NCBI GenBank assembly: GCA_018882725.1
Contig: VERK01000002.1
Location: forward strand, 1-41,842
Direction of reading: 5' to 3'
DNA from: Actinomycetota bacterium
GTDB lineage: Bacteria > Actinomycetota > Acidimicrobiia > Acidimicrobiales > Ilumatobacteraceae
DNA: 41,842 nucleotides
The notes under the pieces are model-generated. The model was not told the DNA's origin. It was given only the letters and a program-made list of their open reading frames with translations, and searched no databases. The translations under genes and the position numbers were made by a program. Of this stretch, positions 6,623 to 15,227 are shown piece after piece (position 1 is the first letter of the stretch; every line of letters starts with the position of its first letter).

Positions 6623-7075
6623 ATGTTCGATGCCTGGTCAGATGCAACGGCCGAGGCTCTGGTGGTGGCCAATGCGGCGGCCGCTCTCGTGATGACTGGC
6701 CTCATCTGGTTCGTTCAGATCGTCCACTACCCCTTGTTGGCCAACGTCCCGGCCGACCAGAGCACACGGGTGGCCGAAGAGCACCAGCGACGGACTTCTT
6801 ATGTCGTCGCTCTCCCGATGGCCGTGGAGGGTCTCACGACTCTCGCACTCCTCGTCGACCGTCCGAGCGACATCGCGGTGATCTGGCCCTGGTTCGGAGC
6901 AGTGCTCGTTGCAATCGCGCTCGCCTCCACCGTGTTGTTGTCGGTTCCTCTGCATGCACGCATGGCGCGAGCGTTCGATGCGACCACTGGTCCGAGGCTG
7001 GTTCTCACCAATTGGCCGCGAACGATCGCGTGGACACTTCATGGTGTCGTCGGTGTGGTGATGCTCGCGCCGTAG
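6623..7075 (+). CDS. Four-helix integral membrane protein (DUF1772-like)
   Basis: A 150-residue protein from ATG 6623 with four predicted transmembrane helices: about residues 12-34 (VVANAAAALVMTGLIWFVQI), 60-78, 86-108 and 130-148. The segment WFVQIVHYPLLANV, followed by a conserved histidine/arginine region (EEHQRRTSYVVALPMAVEG), resembles small DUF1772/anthrone-oxygenase-like membrane proteins; the resemblance is modest. Open frame exists upstream to 6425 but it covers the divergent gene. The -10 box directly before the ATG supports this start. The downstream helicase gene begins 30 bp later with its own ribosome site. Confidence 0.72.
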   Translation: MFDAWSDATAEALVVANAAAALVMTGLIWFVQIVHYPLLANVPADQSTRVAEEHQRRTSYVVALPMAVEGLTTLALLVDRPSDIAVIWPWFGAVLVAIALASTVLLSVPLHARMARAFDATTGPRLVLTNWPRTIAWTLHGVVGVVMLAP

Positions 7076-7105
7076 GCTGATGTTCGATCGGGCAGGAGAA
7101 CGCTC

Positions 7106-8797
7106 ATGGACAATCAGACCGGCGTCGACAGCTCGGGATTCGAAGAACTCGGCCTACGGCCGCAATTGCTCGCGTCGTTGTCGACGCTCGGCTACGAAGA
7201 ACCCACCCCCATCCAGCGTGAAGCGATCCCTCTGCTCCTGCGCGGACACGATCTACTCGGCCAAGCAGCCACCGGAACCGGCAAAACCGCCGCGTTCGCG
7301 TTGCCGATCCTCGAGAAGATCGACCCCTCGCGTTCCAAGCCGGCACCGTCAGCCCTCGTGCTCGTCCCCACTCGCGAACTCGCGATGCAGGTGAGCGAGG
7401 CCATCTACAAGTACGGCAACCAACTCGGCGCCAAATGCGTTCCGATCTACGGTGGCCAACCCATCGGCCGCCAGATCGACGCCTTGCGTCGCGGAACCCA
7501 CGTCGTCGTGGCGACCCCGGGCCGTGCGCTCGACCACATCCGCAAGGAAACTCTCGAATTGGGCGATGTCGAGATGGTGGTTCTCGACGAAGCCGACGAA
7601 ATGCTCGACATGGGATTCGCTGAAGATCTCGAAGCCATTCTCGAGTCCTTGCCGCCGGCCCGACAAACAGTTCTCTTCTCGGCGACCATGCCGCCGCGTA
7701 TCGAGAAGATCGCACGCGAGTATCTCAGCGAACCAGTGCGTGTCACCATCGAGCGCAAAGCCAGCCAGCCAGGTTCGATTCCCCTCGTTCGCCAATCCGC
7801 GTACATGGTCCCGCGTTTCCACAAAGCGGCCGCACTCGGTCGCATTCTCGACATCGAAGCACCCGAGGCCGCGATCGTCTTCTGCCGCACCCGCGGCGAA
7901 GTCGATCAACTCACCGAAACACTCAACGGACGCGGGTACCGCGCCGAAGCGCTGCACGGCGGCATGGATCAAGAGCAGCGCGACCGAGTGATGGGGCGCG
8001 TGCGCGCGGGTACCGCCGATCTACTCATCGCCACCGACGTGGCCGCCCGCGGACTCGACATCGAACACCTCACACACGTGGTCAACTTCGACGTTCCGTC
8101 GGCACCCGAGTCGTACGTTCACCGCATCGGCCGGGTGGGGCGAGCGGGCCGTGAAGGTGTGGCCATCACCATCGCCGAACCACGTGAGCAGCGCATGCTC
8201 CACAACATCGAGCGGCTCACCAAGCAGAAGATCTCGTTCGAGAAGGTCCCGTCGGTCGAGGCACTCCGCGCCAAGCAGATGGAACTCACGACCGAGAACG
8301 TTCGTGAAGCACTCAGCCTTCCCGACTTGAGCACGTTCGACGAAGTGATCGACGAACTCTCCAAGGAATTCTCCATCGCCGACATCGCCCGCGCGGCCAT
8401 CAAGTTGGCGCACGACGCCGAGCAATCGACTCTCGACGAAGTCGAGATCCCCGATCTCTCGATCGACCGCCCCGAACGTGGTGCACGTCGTGAGCGCGAC
8501 TCGTTCCGCGATCGCGAGCACGGTGGAAAGCGCGAACGTGGCGAACGGTTCAGCGGCAAGACGTCGCGGCTCTGGGTGTCGGTGGGTCGCAAGTCGGGCG
8601 TCCGCCCGGCCGATCTGGTGGGTGCCATCGCCAACGAGAGCGGAGTTCCCGGACGCGACATCGGTGTCCGCATCTTCGATTCGCACTCGATCGTCGAAGT
8701 CCCGGCTTCGCGGGCCGCTCACGTGATCGACTCGATGCGCAACACCGTCATCCGTGGCAAGCGTGCGAGTGTGCGTCACTTCAAGGAGGACAGATGA
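7106..8797 (+). CDS. deaD: DEAD-box ATP-dependent RNA helicase (DeaD/CsdA-like)
   Basis: A 563-residue helicase from ATG 7106, with CAGGAG six bases upstream. Ordered motifs are the Q motif (GFEELGLRPQ, PTPIQREA), Walker A AATGTGKT (54-61), PTREL, DEAD in VVLDEADEML, SAT, ARGLD and HRIGRVGR. Residues about 440-490 are an Arg/Asp/Glu-rich linker. The last 75 residues (SRLWVSVGRKSGVRPADLVG, then VIRGKRASVRHF) form a DbpA-type RNA-binding domain, typical of DeaD and its cold-shock/ribosome-assembly roles. The stop overlaps the next gene by ATGA, so both are translated together. Confidence 0.95.
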   Translation: MDNQTGVDSSGFEELGLRPQLLASLSTLGYEEPTPIQREAIPLLLRGHDLLGQAATGTGKTAAFALPILEKIDPSRSKPAPSALVLVPTRELAMQVSEAIYKYGNQLGAKCVPIYGGQPIGRQIDALRRGTHVVVATPGRALDHIRKETLELGDVEMVVLDEADEMLDMGFAEDLEAILESLPPARQTVLFSATMPPRIEKIAREYLSEPVRVTIERKASQPGSIPLVRQSAYMVPRFHKAAALGRILDIEAPEAAIVFCRTRGEVDQLTETLNGRGYRAEALHGGMDQEQRDRVMGRVRAGTADLLIATDVAARGLDIEHLTHVVNFDVPSAPESYVHRIGRVGRAGREGVAITIAEPREQRMLHNIERLTKQKISFEKVPSVEALRAKQMELTTENVREALSLPDLSTFDEVIDELSKEFSIADIARAAIKLAHDAEQSTLDEVEIPDLSIDRPERGARRERDSFRDREHGGKRERGERFSGKTSRLWVSVGRKSGVRPADLVGAIANESGVPGRDIGVRIFDSHSIVEVPASRAAHVIDSMRNTVIRGKRASVRHFKEDR

Positions 8798-9180
8798 GTA
8801 TCGCCGATGAGCGCTACGTGCTGCTCACCACGTTCCGCAAGGATGGTTCTCCGGTGAGCACTCCGGTCTGGATCGCGCCCTTGTCGGGTCGCGACGTGTG
8901 TTTCACCACCAGCGGAGACGCCGGCAAGGTCAAGCGCATCAACCGCACACCCCGCGTCACGCTCCAACCCTGCGACATGCGGGGGCGGCTCAAGGCCGAC
9001 TCCACCTCCGTGGGCGGTTCGGCCCGGGTCGTCACCGGCGCCGACTTCGCCCCCGTGGAGAAGGCGGTGGCCAAGAAATACGGCATCCAGTACCGGCTGG
9101 TGGTGTGGTCGGGGGCCCTGACCTCGGTGTTCAAGCGCACCAAGACCGCCGACGCCGGAATCGTCATCACCCTCGACTGA
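8794..9180 (+). CDS. PPOX-class (F420/FMN-type) flavin-dependent oxidoreductase
   Basis: A 128-residue split-beta-barrel protein starting at ATG 8794, which overlaps the helicase stop (ATGA). The signature SIADERYVLLTTFRKDGSPV, then TPVWIAP, FTTSGDAGKVKRINRTPRVT and the C-terminal TKTADAGIVI match the TIGR03666-like PPOX subfamily. Many actinobacterial members use F420 to reduce unsaturated substrates. The exact cofactor and substrate cannot be read from sequence alone. Coupling to an RNA helicase is probably an operon of convenience. Confidence 0.88.
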   Translation: MSIADERYVLLTTFRKDGSPVSTPVWIAPLSGRDVCFTTSGDAGKVKRINRTPRVTLQPCDMRGRLKADSTSVGGSARVVTGADFAPVEKAVAKKYGIQYRLVVWSGALTSVFKRTKTADAGIVITLD

Positions 9181-9237
9181 CCAGAACTAAGGTCAGTTCG
9201 ACGGCCGACCCCACGGCCGCATTGAGGGAGGAAATCC

Positions 9238-10491
9238 ATGCTCAGCAAGACCCGCGGGTCGCTCGGGCTCGCTCTCGTCGCAGCGCTTGGCATCGGCCTC
9301 GTTGCCTGCGGCGGCGACGACGAGTCGAGTGAACCGGCAGCAACAGAAGCCCCCGCCGCATCCGAGGCACCGGCTGGTAGCGATGCTCCGGCTGGCACCG
9401 ACGCTCCGGCGGAAGGCGCATCACTCGCCAACTTCACACCGTGGAGCGCCGACGCGCCCGTCGTCGACTGTGCTCCCGACGAAGGACCGCTGAAGGCGGC
9501 CTGGATCTACGTCGGCCCCACCAATGACGGTGGCTGGACTCAGCAGCACGACGCTGGTCGACAGGCCGTGCAGGATCACTTCGGTGACGCTGTCGAAACC
9601 ACGTACAAAGAGAACGTGCCCGAAGGGCCGCAGGTTCTCCAGACCATCGAAGACCTGATCGCTGACGGCAACACCGTCATCTTCGGTACGTCGTTCGGAT
9701 TCCAGGACGCTTTCGTCGAAGCAGCAGCGGCTCACCCCGACGTGTGCTTCGAGTTCGCCACTGGTTACAAGGGTGCCGACAACCTGTCGCAGTTCTACGG
9801 CGCCGCCGAAGACACCGACTTCCTCGCTGGTATGGCGGCCGGTGCGGCATCGAAGAGCGGCAAGCTCGGTTACCTCGCTTCGTTCCCGATCGCCGAAGTC
9901 CTCCGCGGTGTCAACGCGTGGACCATGGGTGCTCGCATGATGAACCCCGACGCCACCGTGAACGTGGTGTGGGTCAACAGCTGGTTCGATCCGCCGAACG
10001 AGCGCAAGGCTGCTGAGGCGCTCATCGCCGAAGGCGCCGACGTGCTCGGTCAGAAGGGCATCGACTCGCCGGCCACCGGTGACGCCGCCAAGGCTGCCGG
10101 AGTGCCGTGGGCCGGTTACAACACCGACCAGAGCGCCAACTACGGCGATGTCTGGTTGACCGCCACCGAGTACGACTGGTCGGTATACGAGATCGCTCGT
10201 ATTCAGGCCGTCCTCGACGGTGCGTGGGTCGCCGGCAACTACTACGGAAACTTGTCGGATGGCTTCGTCACCTTGGCTCCGTTCGGTGATCTGGTTTCGG
10301 AAGAGACCCGTGCCGCGATCCAGGCCGAACTCGAGAAGCTGACGGCAACGCCGGGCTCGCAGTTCACCGGTCCGATCAACGACAACAAGGGCAATGAAGT
10401 CCTCGCCGCTGGCGTGAGCCACACGTTCGAGGAACTCATGAGCATGGCGTACTTGATCGAAGGCGTGGTCGGAGACATCCCGGCCAGCTGA
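9238..10491 (+). CDS. BMP-family ABC transporter substrate-binding lipoprotein
   Basis: A 417-residue lipoprotein from ATG 9238, with GGGAGGAAA seven bases upstream. The lipobox is LVAC with lipidated Cys24, followed by an Ala/Pro/Thr/Glu-rich tether of about 40 residues (EAPAASEAPAGSDAPAGT). The mature domain carries BMP/Med hallmarks: VGPTNDGGWTQQHDAGR, IFGTSFGFQDAFVEAA, FATGYKG, YFGAAED-like (YGAAEDTDFLAGMAAG) and VWVNSWFDPPNERKAAEALI. It is the extracellular binding subunit of a type that usually carries nucleosides or related compounds. It is followed by a strong terminator and then ATPase and two permeases, so it is expected to be made in excess over them. Confidence 0.93.
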   Translation: MLSKTRGSLGLALVAALGIGLVACGGDDESSEPAATEAPAASEAPAGSDAPAGTDAPAEGASLANFTPWSADAPVVDCAPDEGPLKAAWIYVGPTNDGGWTQQHDAGRQAVQDHFGDAVETTYKENVPEGPQVLQTIEDLIADGNTVIFGTSFGFQDAFVEAAAAHPDVCFEFATGYKGADNLSQFYGAAEDTDFLAGMAAGAASKSGKLGYLASFPIAEVLRGVNAWTMGARMMNPDATVNVVWVNSWFDPPNERKAAEALIAEGADVLGQKGIDSPATGDAAKAAGVPWAGYNTDQSANYGDVWLTATEYDWSVYEIARIQAVLDGAWVAGNYYGNLSDGFVTLAPFGDLVSEETRAAIQAELEKLTATPGSQFTGPINDNKGNEVLAAGVSHTFEELMSMAYLIEGVVGDIPAS

Positions 10492-10515
10492 CGTTCGACG
10501 TCAACGATGTGCGTT

Positions 10516-10547
10516 GGGCGGGCCCGCGAGGGCCCGCCCTTCGTTTT
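10516..10547 (+). terminator. Strong intrinsic terminator/attenuator after the BMP gene
   Basis: Perfect 10-bp stem GGGCGGGCCC (10516-10525) / GGGCCCGCCC (10530-10539), loop GCGA, tail TTCGTTTT. It lies 25 bp after the binding-protein stop and before the ATPase gene, so it would reduce transcription into the downstream transporter genes. Confidence 0.85.
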
Positions 10548-10574
10548 GTCCCGCGAGGGCCCGCCCTTCGTTTT
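10523..10574 (+). repeat. Tandem duplication of the terminator 3' arm and tail
   Basis: The 25-bp unit starting CCCGCGAGGGCCCGCCC at 10523-10547 recurs exactly at 10550-10574 (27-bp period), including the TTCGTTTT tail. The second unit can pair with itself less well (GGGC/GCCC) or compete for the first 5' arm. Confidence 0.85.
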
Positions 10575-10639
10575 CACCCCAAGGTTTTTCGAGGGGTGCC
10601 ACTCGGCCATCTAGGGTTGGGGCGGAAGGGGGCACCGCA

Positions 10640-12166
10640 ATGACTTCTGCTGTGCGCATGACGGGAATCGTGAAGCGCTTCCCTGGGGTCGTGGCCAACG
10701 ACGGGGTCGACGTCGACATCCGCGCTGGCGAAGTGCACGCCCTTCTCGGTGAGAACGGTGCGGGCAAGTCCACTCTCTCCAACATCTTGACCGGCCTGTA
10801 CCGGCCCGACGAGGGAACCGTCGAGATCAACGGTCAGGCGATGCAGTTCTCGTCACCTCGTGACGCGCTGGACGCTGGAATCGGCATGGTGCACCAGCAT
10901 TTCCGTCTCGTGTCCACGTTCACCGTCGCCGAGAACGTGGTGCTGGGCGAACCCGACTCTCCGTTCATGATGGATCAGAGTCGAGTCGCCCAACAGGTCG
11001 AAGAACTGAGCAATCGCTACGGCCTCGCGGTCGACCCCTCGGCTCGCATCTGGCAGTTGAGCGTCGGCGAGCAGCAGCGAGTCGAGATCATCAAGGTTCT
11101 CTATCGCGGCGCGAAGGTCCTCATCCTCGACGAGCCAACCGCAGTTCTCACACCCATCGAAGCCGATGCGCTCTTCAAGACTTTGCGCGCCATGGTGGCC
11201 GAGGGGCGCACCGTGATCTTCATCTCACACAAACTCGACGAAGTCATGAAGGTGAGCGACCGCGTCACGGTGCTGCGCGGTGGCAAGACGGTCGGCACCG
11301 TCGAGACCGCCAACACCAATACTCGCGAGTTGGCCAGCCTCATGGTGGGCCGATCGGTCGAGTTCAATCGAGTCACTCGCAGCAACCCGGCCGATGTGTC
11401 GCACACCGTCCTCACGCTCAGCGGCGTGTCGGCCCGCGACGACCGCGGTCGCGACGCTCTCCACGGTGTCTCGCTGACTGTCGGACGTGGGGAGATCGTG
11501 GGCGTGGCCGGAGTGGCCGGCAACGGTCAACGCGAACTGGCCGAGGCGATTTCCGGGATGCGTGCGCTGTCGAGTGGCCACATCGACGTTTCCGGTGAGC
11601 GTGTGCAGTCCGGTCGCGCTCGATCAGCCATCGCCAAAGGTGTCGCCCACATCCCCGAAGATCGCCTCCACACCGGTCTCGCCTCGTCCCATTCGGTCGA
11701 AGACAACTTGGCGCTCAAGAACTACCGCTCGAGCAGTCTGTCGAAGTTCCGAGTTCTGCGACGCAAGGCCATTCGTGCTCAGGCCACCGATCTCGTTCAG
11801 AACTACGACGTGAAGACCCCCGACACCGTGACTCCCGTGCGCTTGTTGTCGGGTGGAAACGTGCAGAAGGTTCTGCTCGCGCGCGAGTTCTCATCGCTGC
11901 CCAAAGTTCTCATCGCGGCCTCCCCTACTCGCGGTCTCGACGTCGGCGCCATCGAAACCGTGCGAGCACGACTCGTGGAAGCGGCCGAACGAGGTGTCGG
12001 CATTCTTCTCATCAGCGAAGATCTCGACGAGATCATGTCGTTGGCCGATCGCATCGTCGTCATGTACGAGGGCCGTCTCGTCGACGAGGTTGCCGCCGAG
12101 GCGGCCGATCGCGAGCGTTTGGGCCTCACGATGGGCGGAAGCACCGTGAGCGGAGGTGCCCGATGA
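10640..12166 (+). CDS. BMP-type ABC importer, double ATPase subunit
   Basis: A 508-residue protein with two ABC modules in tandem, typical of sugar/nucleoside importers. ATG 10640 is chosen (GGAAGGGGG upstream), although open frame continues to 10514 through the terminator. The first module has Walker A GENGAGKST (37-45), signature LSVGEQQRVEI and Walker B VLILDEP. The second has a degenerate P-loop (GVAGVAGNGQRE) and a full signature LSGGNVQKVLLAREF but the degenerate Walker B IAASPTRGLD, as is usual for this family. It powers uptake through the two permeases encoded next, with which it overlaps by ATGA. Confidence 0.94.
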   Translation: MTSAVRMTGIVKRFPGVVANDGVDVDIRAGEVHALLGENGAGKSTLSNILTGLYRPDEGTVEINGQAMQFSSPRDALDAGIGMVHQHFRLVSTFTVAENVVLGEPDSPFMMDQSRVAQQVEELSNRYGLAVDPSARIWQLSVGEQQRVEIIKVLYRGAKVLILDEPTAVLTPIEADALFKTLRAMVAEGRTVIFISHKLDEVMKVSDRVTVLRGGKTVGTVETANTNTRELASLMVGRSVEFNRVTRSNPADVSHTVLTLSGVSARDDRGRDALHGVSLTVGRGEIVGVAGVAGNGQRELAEAISGMRALSSGHIDVSGERVQSGRARSAIAKGVAHIPEDRLHTGLASSHSVEDNLALKNYRSSSLSKFRVLRRKAIRAQATDLVQNYDVKTPDTVTPVRLLSGGNVQKVLLAREFSSLPKVLIAASPTRGLDVGAIETVRARLVEAAERGVGILLISEDLDEIMSLADRIVVMYEGRLVDEVAAEAADRERLGLTMGGSTVSGGAR

Positions 12167-13266
12167 GATCACCGGTTCGTTTCGAACGACGACTCGAGCA
12201 ACCGAAGTGGCTCAACTGGGCCATCCCGGTGGTGTCGCTGATCGCGGCCCTCGTCCTCGGTGCCATCGTGTTGTTGGCCACCGGCAAGAACCCCCTCGAC
12301 GTGTACAGCCGCATCTTCGAACGCGGTTTCGCCGGCACTCGCGCCCTGTCCGGATCCATCAAGACGGCGACACCGCTCGCGTTCACCGGGTTGTGCGCAG
12401 CCATCGCCTTCCGCATGGGCCTCATCAACATCGGCGGCGAAGGTCAGTTCTACATGGGCGCGGTGGGCGCCACCTGGGCCGGTCTCGTGTTCGGCGGCGA
12501 TCTCCCCACCGGTGCCGTGGTGATCGTCATGGCACTGAGCGGCATGGTGTGCGGTGGCCTCTATGCCGCGATCGTCGGCGTGTTGCGCGCCAAGTTCAAC
12601 ACCAACGAAATCATCACGTCGTTGATGATGAACTACCTCGCGGCGATCTTCCTCAACTACCTGATCTACAACTCCACGTCGTACTGGCGTGATCCCGAAT
12701 CGCGCAACTTCCCGGCCGGTAAGCCGATTCCCGATCGTGCCGACTGGAACTTTTACGAAGTAGGCGGCATCAAGATTCCGCTCGCCTTCCTCATCGCGAT
12801 CATCGCCGGTGCGGCGATCTGGGTTCTGTACAAACGCACACGATTCGGCTTCGAAGTGGGCGTGATCGCCGATTCACCCAAGGCCGCGCGATACGCCGGT
12901 ATTCGCACCACGTCCACCATCGTGATCGTTCTGGCTCTCTCCGGCGCCTTGGCTGGTTTGGGTGGCGCCGCCGATGTGGGCAACTTCCGTGGCCTGCTCG
13001 ACTCGAAGGGATTGCAGATGTCGGGCTACGGATACACCGGCATCGTCGTGGCCGCCTTGGCCCGACTCAATCCGATCTCCACGTTGTTCGTGGCGGTACT
13101 GATCGGTGGTCTCACCAACGCCGGCTTCGCGCTCCAGGGCCCCGATTTTCCGAGCGGGCTGGTGGGCACGCTGCAGGGTCTCATCTTGTTCACCGCCGTG
13201 GCTGGTGAGGTGCTCGTGAAGTACCGAATCAGACGCAATCGTCGGGCGGCGGCGGTGATGGCATGA
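12163..13266 (+). CDS. BMP-type ABC importer permease 1 (YufP/NupP-like)
   Basis: A 367-residue inner-membrane permease with about 9-10 hydrophobic segments. The start ATG 12163 overlaps the ATPase stop. Residues LTFTGLCAAIAFRMGLINIG-like (PLAFTGLCAAIAFRMGLINI) and GGEGQFYMGAVGAT are the conserved loop of the BPD_transp_2 family. The sequence FNTNEIITSLMMNYLA and the later RTRFGFEVGVIADSPKAARY coupling segment match the larger of the two permeases in nucleoside-type BMP systems. It pairs with the next gene to form the channel. Confidence 0.92.
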   Translation: MRSPVRFERRLEQPKWLNWAIPVVSLIAALVLGAIVLLATGKNPLDVYSRIFERGFAGTRALSGSIKTATPLAFTGLCAAIAFRMGLINIGGEGQFYMGAVGATWAGLVFGGDLPTGAVVIVMALSGMVCGGLYAAIVGVLRAKFNTNEIITSLMMNYLAAIFLNYLIYNSTSYWRDPESRNFPAGKPIPDRADWNFYEVGGIKIPLAFLIAIIAGAAIWVLYKRTRFGFEVGVIADSPKAARYAGIRTTSTIVIVLALSGALAGLGGAADVGNFRGLLDSKGLQMSGYGYTGIVVAALARLNPISTLFVAVLIGGLTNAGFALQGPDFPSGLVGTLQGLILFTAVAGEVLVKYRIRRNRRAAAVMA

Positions 13267-14222
13267 ACAGCAACATCTTCGTCATCATCGCGTCATCGGC
13301 CATCTTCTACGGAACGCCGCTGTTCTTCGCAGCACTCGGCGGAATCTTCACCGAACGAAGCGGTGTGCTCAATCTCGGCGTCGAAGGGACCATGCTCCTC
13401 GGTGGCGTGTCGGGCGCCTGGGCCTCGCAGCACGTACCTGGTTCGGCCTGGTTCACCGTGCTCGCGGCCATCATCATCGGCATGGCCGCCGGTGCACTCA
13501 CCTCGACGTTGCTCGCGTTCCTCTGCGTCACACTGCGTACCAACCAGACGGTGGCTGGTCTCGCCATCACGATCTTCGCCGGTGGCGTCGGTCTGTCGAG
13601 TTACTTCGCGAACATCTGGAAAGTCGCCGAGGCTCCGGTCGATCGACAAGTGCGCCGCCTCGATGTGTTCGGTTGGGCTGATGCACCCGTGGTCGGTCCG
13701 ATTCTGTTCAATCAGACGATCCTCACGTACTTGTCGTGGGTCCTGGTGGTGCTCGCGAGCGTCTACCTGTTCCGCACTCGGTTCGGATTGCAGTTGCGTG
13801 CCGTTGGCGAGTCGCCGCAAACCGCCGACGCCATGGGCATCAACGTGGTGAAGTACCGCTACCTGCACACCATTCTGGGTGGAGCGTTGGCCGGGCTCGG
13901 CGGCGTTTACTACAGCCTGGCGATCGTGCCCACGTGGGTCGACGGAATGACCAAGGGGGCCGGCTGGATCGCCATCGCCTTGGTGATATTCGGCTTCTGG
14001 CGGCCGAGCATCACCTTGATCGGCGCCTACTTGTTCGGTGCACTGCAGTCGCTGAGTTCCACGCTCAAGGCCCGCAACGTTCAGATCAGTGGCGACGTAC
14101 TCGATGCGTTGCCCTTCTTCATGACCATCGTCGTTCTCGTCCTCGTGTCGACTCGCTTCGCCCACCGCCGACTCGGCGCACCGGCGGCCCTGGGTGTTCC
14201 GTACGAGCGCGAAGAACGATGA
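13263..14222 (+). CDS. BMP-type ABC importer permease 2 (YufQ/NupQ-like)
   Basis: A 319-residue permease starting at ATG 13263, overlapping the previous stop by four bases. It has GTPLFFAALGGIFTERSGVL and NLGVEGTMLLGG, the same BPD_transp_2 loop, then RTNQTVAGLAITIF and the cytoplasmic coupling helix TRFGLQLRAVGESPQTADAM. About 8 membrane segments are seen, ending in a short basic tail. It is the shorter permease of the pair. Its stop overlaps the start of a Rieske oxygenase gene, an uncommon addition to this operon type. Confidence 0.92.
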   Translation: MNSNIFVIIASSAIFYGTPLFFAALGGIFTERSGVLNLGVEGTMLLGGVSGAWASQHVPGSAWFTVLAAIIIGMAAGALTSTLLAFLCVTLRTNQTVAGLAITIFAGGVGLSSYFANIWKVAEAPVDRQVRRLDVFGWADAPVVGPILFNQTILTYLSWVLVVLASVYLFRTRFGLQLRAVGESPQTADAMGINVVKYRYLHTILGGALAGLGGVYYSLAIVPTWVDGMTKGAGWIAIALVIFGFWRPSITLIGAYLFGALQSLSSTLKARNVQISGDVLDALPFFMTIVVLVLVSTRFAHRRLGAPAALGVPYEREER

Positions 14223-15220
14223 CGTCGATCAGCAACGTCTCGCCCGCTCTTCGCCACATCTGGCATCCAGTCGGACGCGTCGATGACTTCGGCGACACAC
14301 CCACGCGGGTCGAACTCGTCGGGGAGGGCTACGTCGTCGTTCGGCTCGACGGCGAGCTGCGCGCGTTTCTCGACGTGTGCCCTCACCGATTCGCCCGGTT
14401 GTCCGATGGTGTGGTGATCGACGACACCATCCGCTGCCCGTATCACGGCTGGCAATTCTCCGCCGAGGGTCGCTGTGCGCACGTGCCCGCACTGGGCGAC
14501 GACGCCACTCTCCCGCCGGCCCGTCTCACCGCACCGCACGTCAAAGAGGCGTACGGACTCTTGTGGATCGCGCCCGACGAACCGGTCACCGACATCCTCA
14601 CGATCCCCGAATGGGACGACTCGTCGCTCGACAAGGTCTGGGTTCCACCGGTCGATGTCGCGGCTGGTGCCGCCCAGATCGTCGACAACTTTCTCGACTT
14701 CGCGCACTTCCCATACGTCCACGCCGGCACGTTCGGTTCCGACAAGGACCGTTTGGTGCACGACTACTCGACCGAACGCACATCCGATGGCTGGGGCTTC
14801 GTCGTCGAGTACCCACACGTGATCGAAAACCACGAAGACCCGCTCGTCGCCCGCGGTGAGCATCCACTAGTTCAGCCTCGCGAGATGCGTTACGACTTCC
14901 GGGTGCCTTTCACCGCCAACTTGCGGCTGTTTCTTCCGCTCACAGGCATGGTCAACGCGATCGTTCTGTGGTGCCAGCCGATGAATGCATCCACGACACG
15001 GGTGCACATGGTGATGATTCGCAACGACACCCAGACCGACGCCGACCGACAAGCCGCTATCGATTACGAGTTGGCCATCTTCACCGAGGATCGCCGCATC
15101 ATCGAACGTCTACCGTCCACCGAGATTCCACTCGATCGGGGTCAAGTACACATCCGCTCCGACCGGCACACGGTGGAGTTCCGGCGCATCCTGCAACGCC
15201 TGGTCGAGTCGACGAGCTAG
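14219..15220 (+). CDS. Rieske non-heme iron oxygenase, large (catalytic) subunit-like
   Basis: A 333-residue protein starting at ATG 14219, overlapping the permease stop by ATGA. The Rieske [2Fe-2S] ligands are C54/H56 (CPHR) and C73/H76 (CPYHGW). The mononuclear iron site is in NFLDFAHFPYVHAG with the D-x2-H-x4-H pattern. The length fits single-component-type oxygenases (vanillate/PaO/KshA-like O-demethylases or hydroxylases) that need a separate reductase, which is not present here. Translational coupling to a nucleoside-type importer suggests the imported molecule is its substrate, for example a methylated purine or other N-/O-methyl compound; this is inference. Confidence 0.93.
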   Translation: MTSISNVSPALRHIWHPVGRVDDFGDTPTRVELVGEGYVVVRLDGELRAFLDVCPHRFARLSDGVVIDDTIRCPYHGWQFSAEGRCAHVPALGDDATLPPARLTAPHVKEAYGLLWIAPDEPVTDILTIPEWDDSSLDKVWVPPVDVAAGAAQIVDNFLDFAHFPYVHAGTFGSDKDRLVHDYSTERTSDGWGFVVEYPHVIENHEDPLVARGEHPLVQPREMRYDFRVPFTANLRLFLPLTGMVNAIVLWCQPMNASTTRVHMVMIRNDTQTDADRQAAIDYELAIFTEDRRIIERLPSTEIPLDRGQVHIRSDRHTVEFRRILQRLVESTS

Positions 15221-15227
15221 CGGAGAC

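Noticed and set aside
8440..8560. Possible frameshift in the low-complexity part of the DEAD-box helicase
   Set aside because: The frame stays open and a normal DbpA-type domain follows, so this is the usual charged linker.
10514..10639. Upstream extension of the ABC ATPase reading frame
   Set aside because: It translates the terminator repeats (GGPARARPSF-type peptide); ATG 10640 has a ribosome site and the normal family N-terminus.
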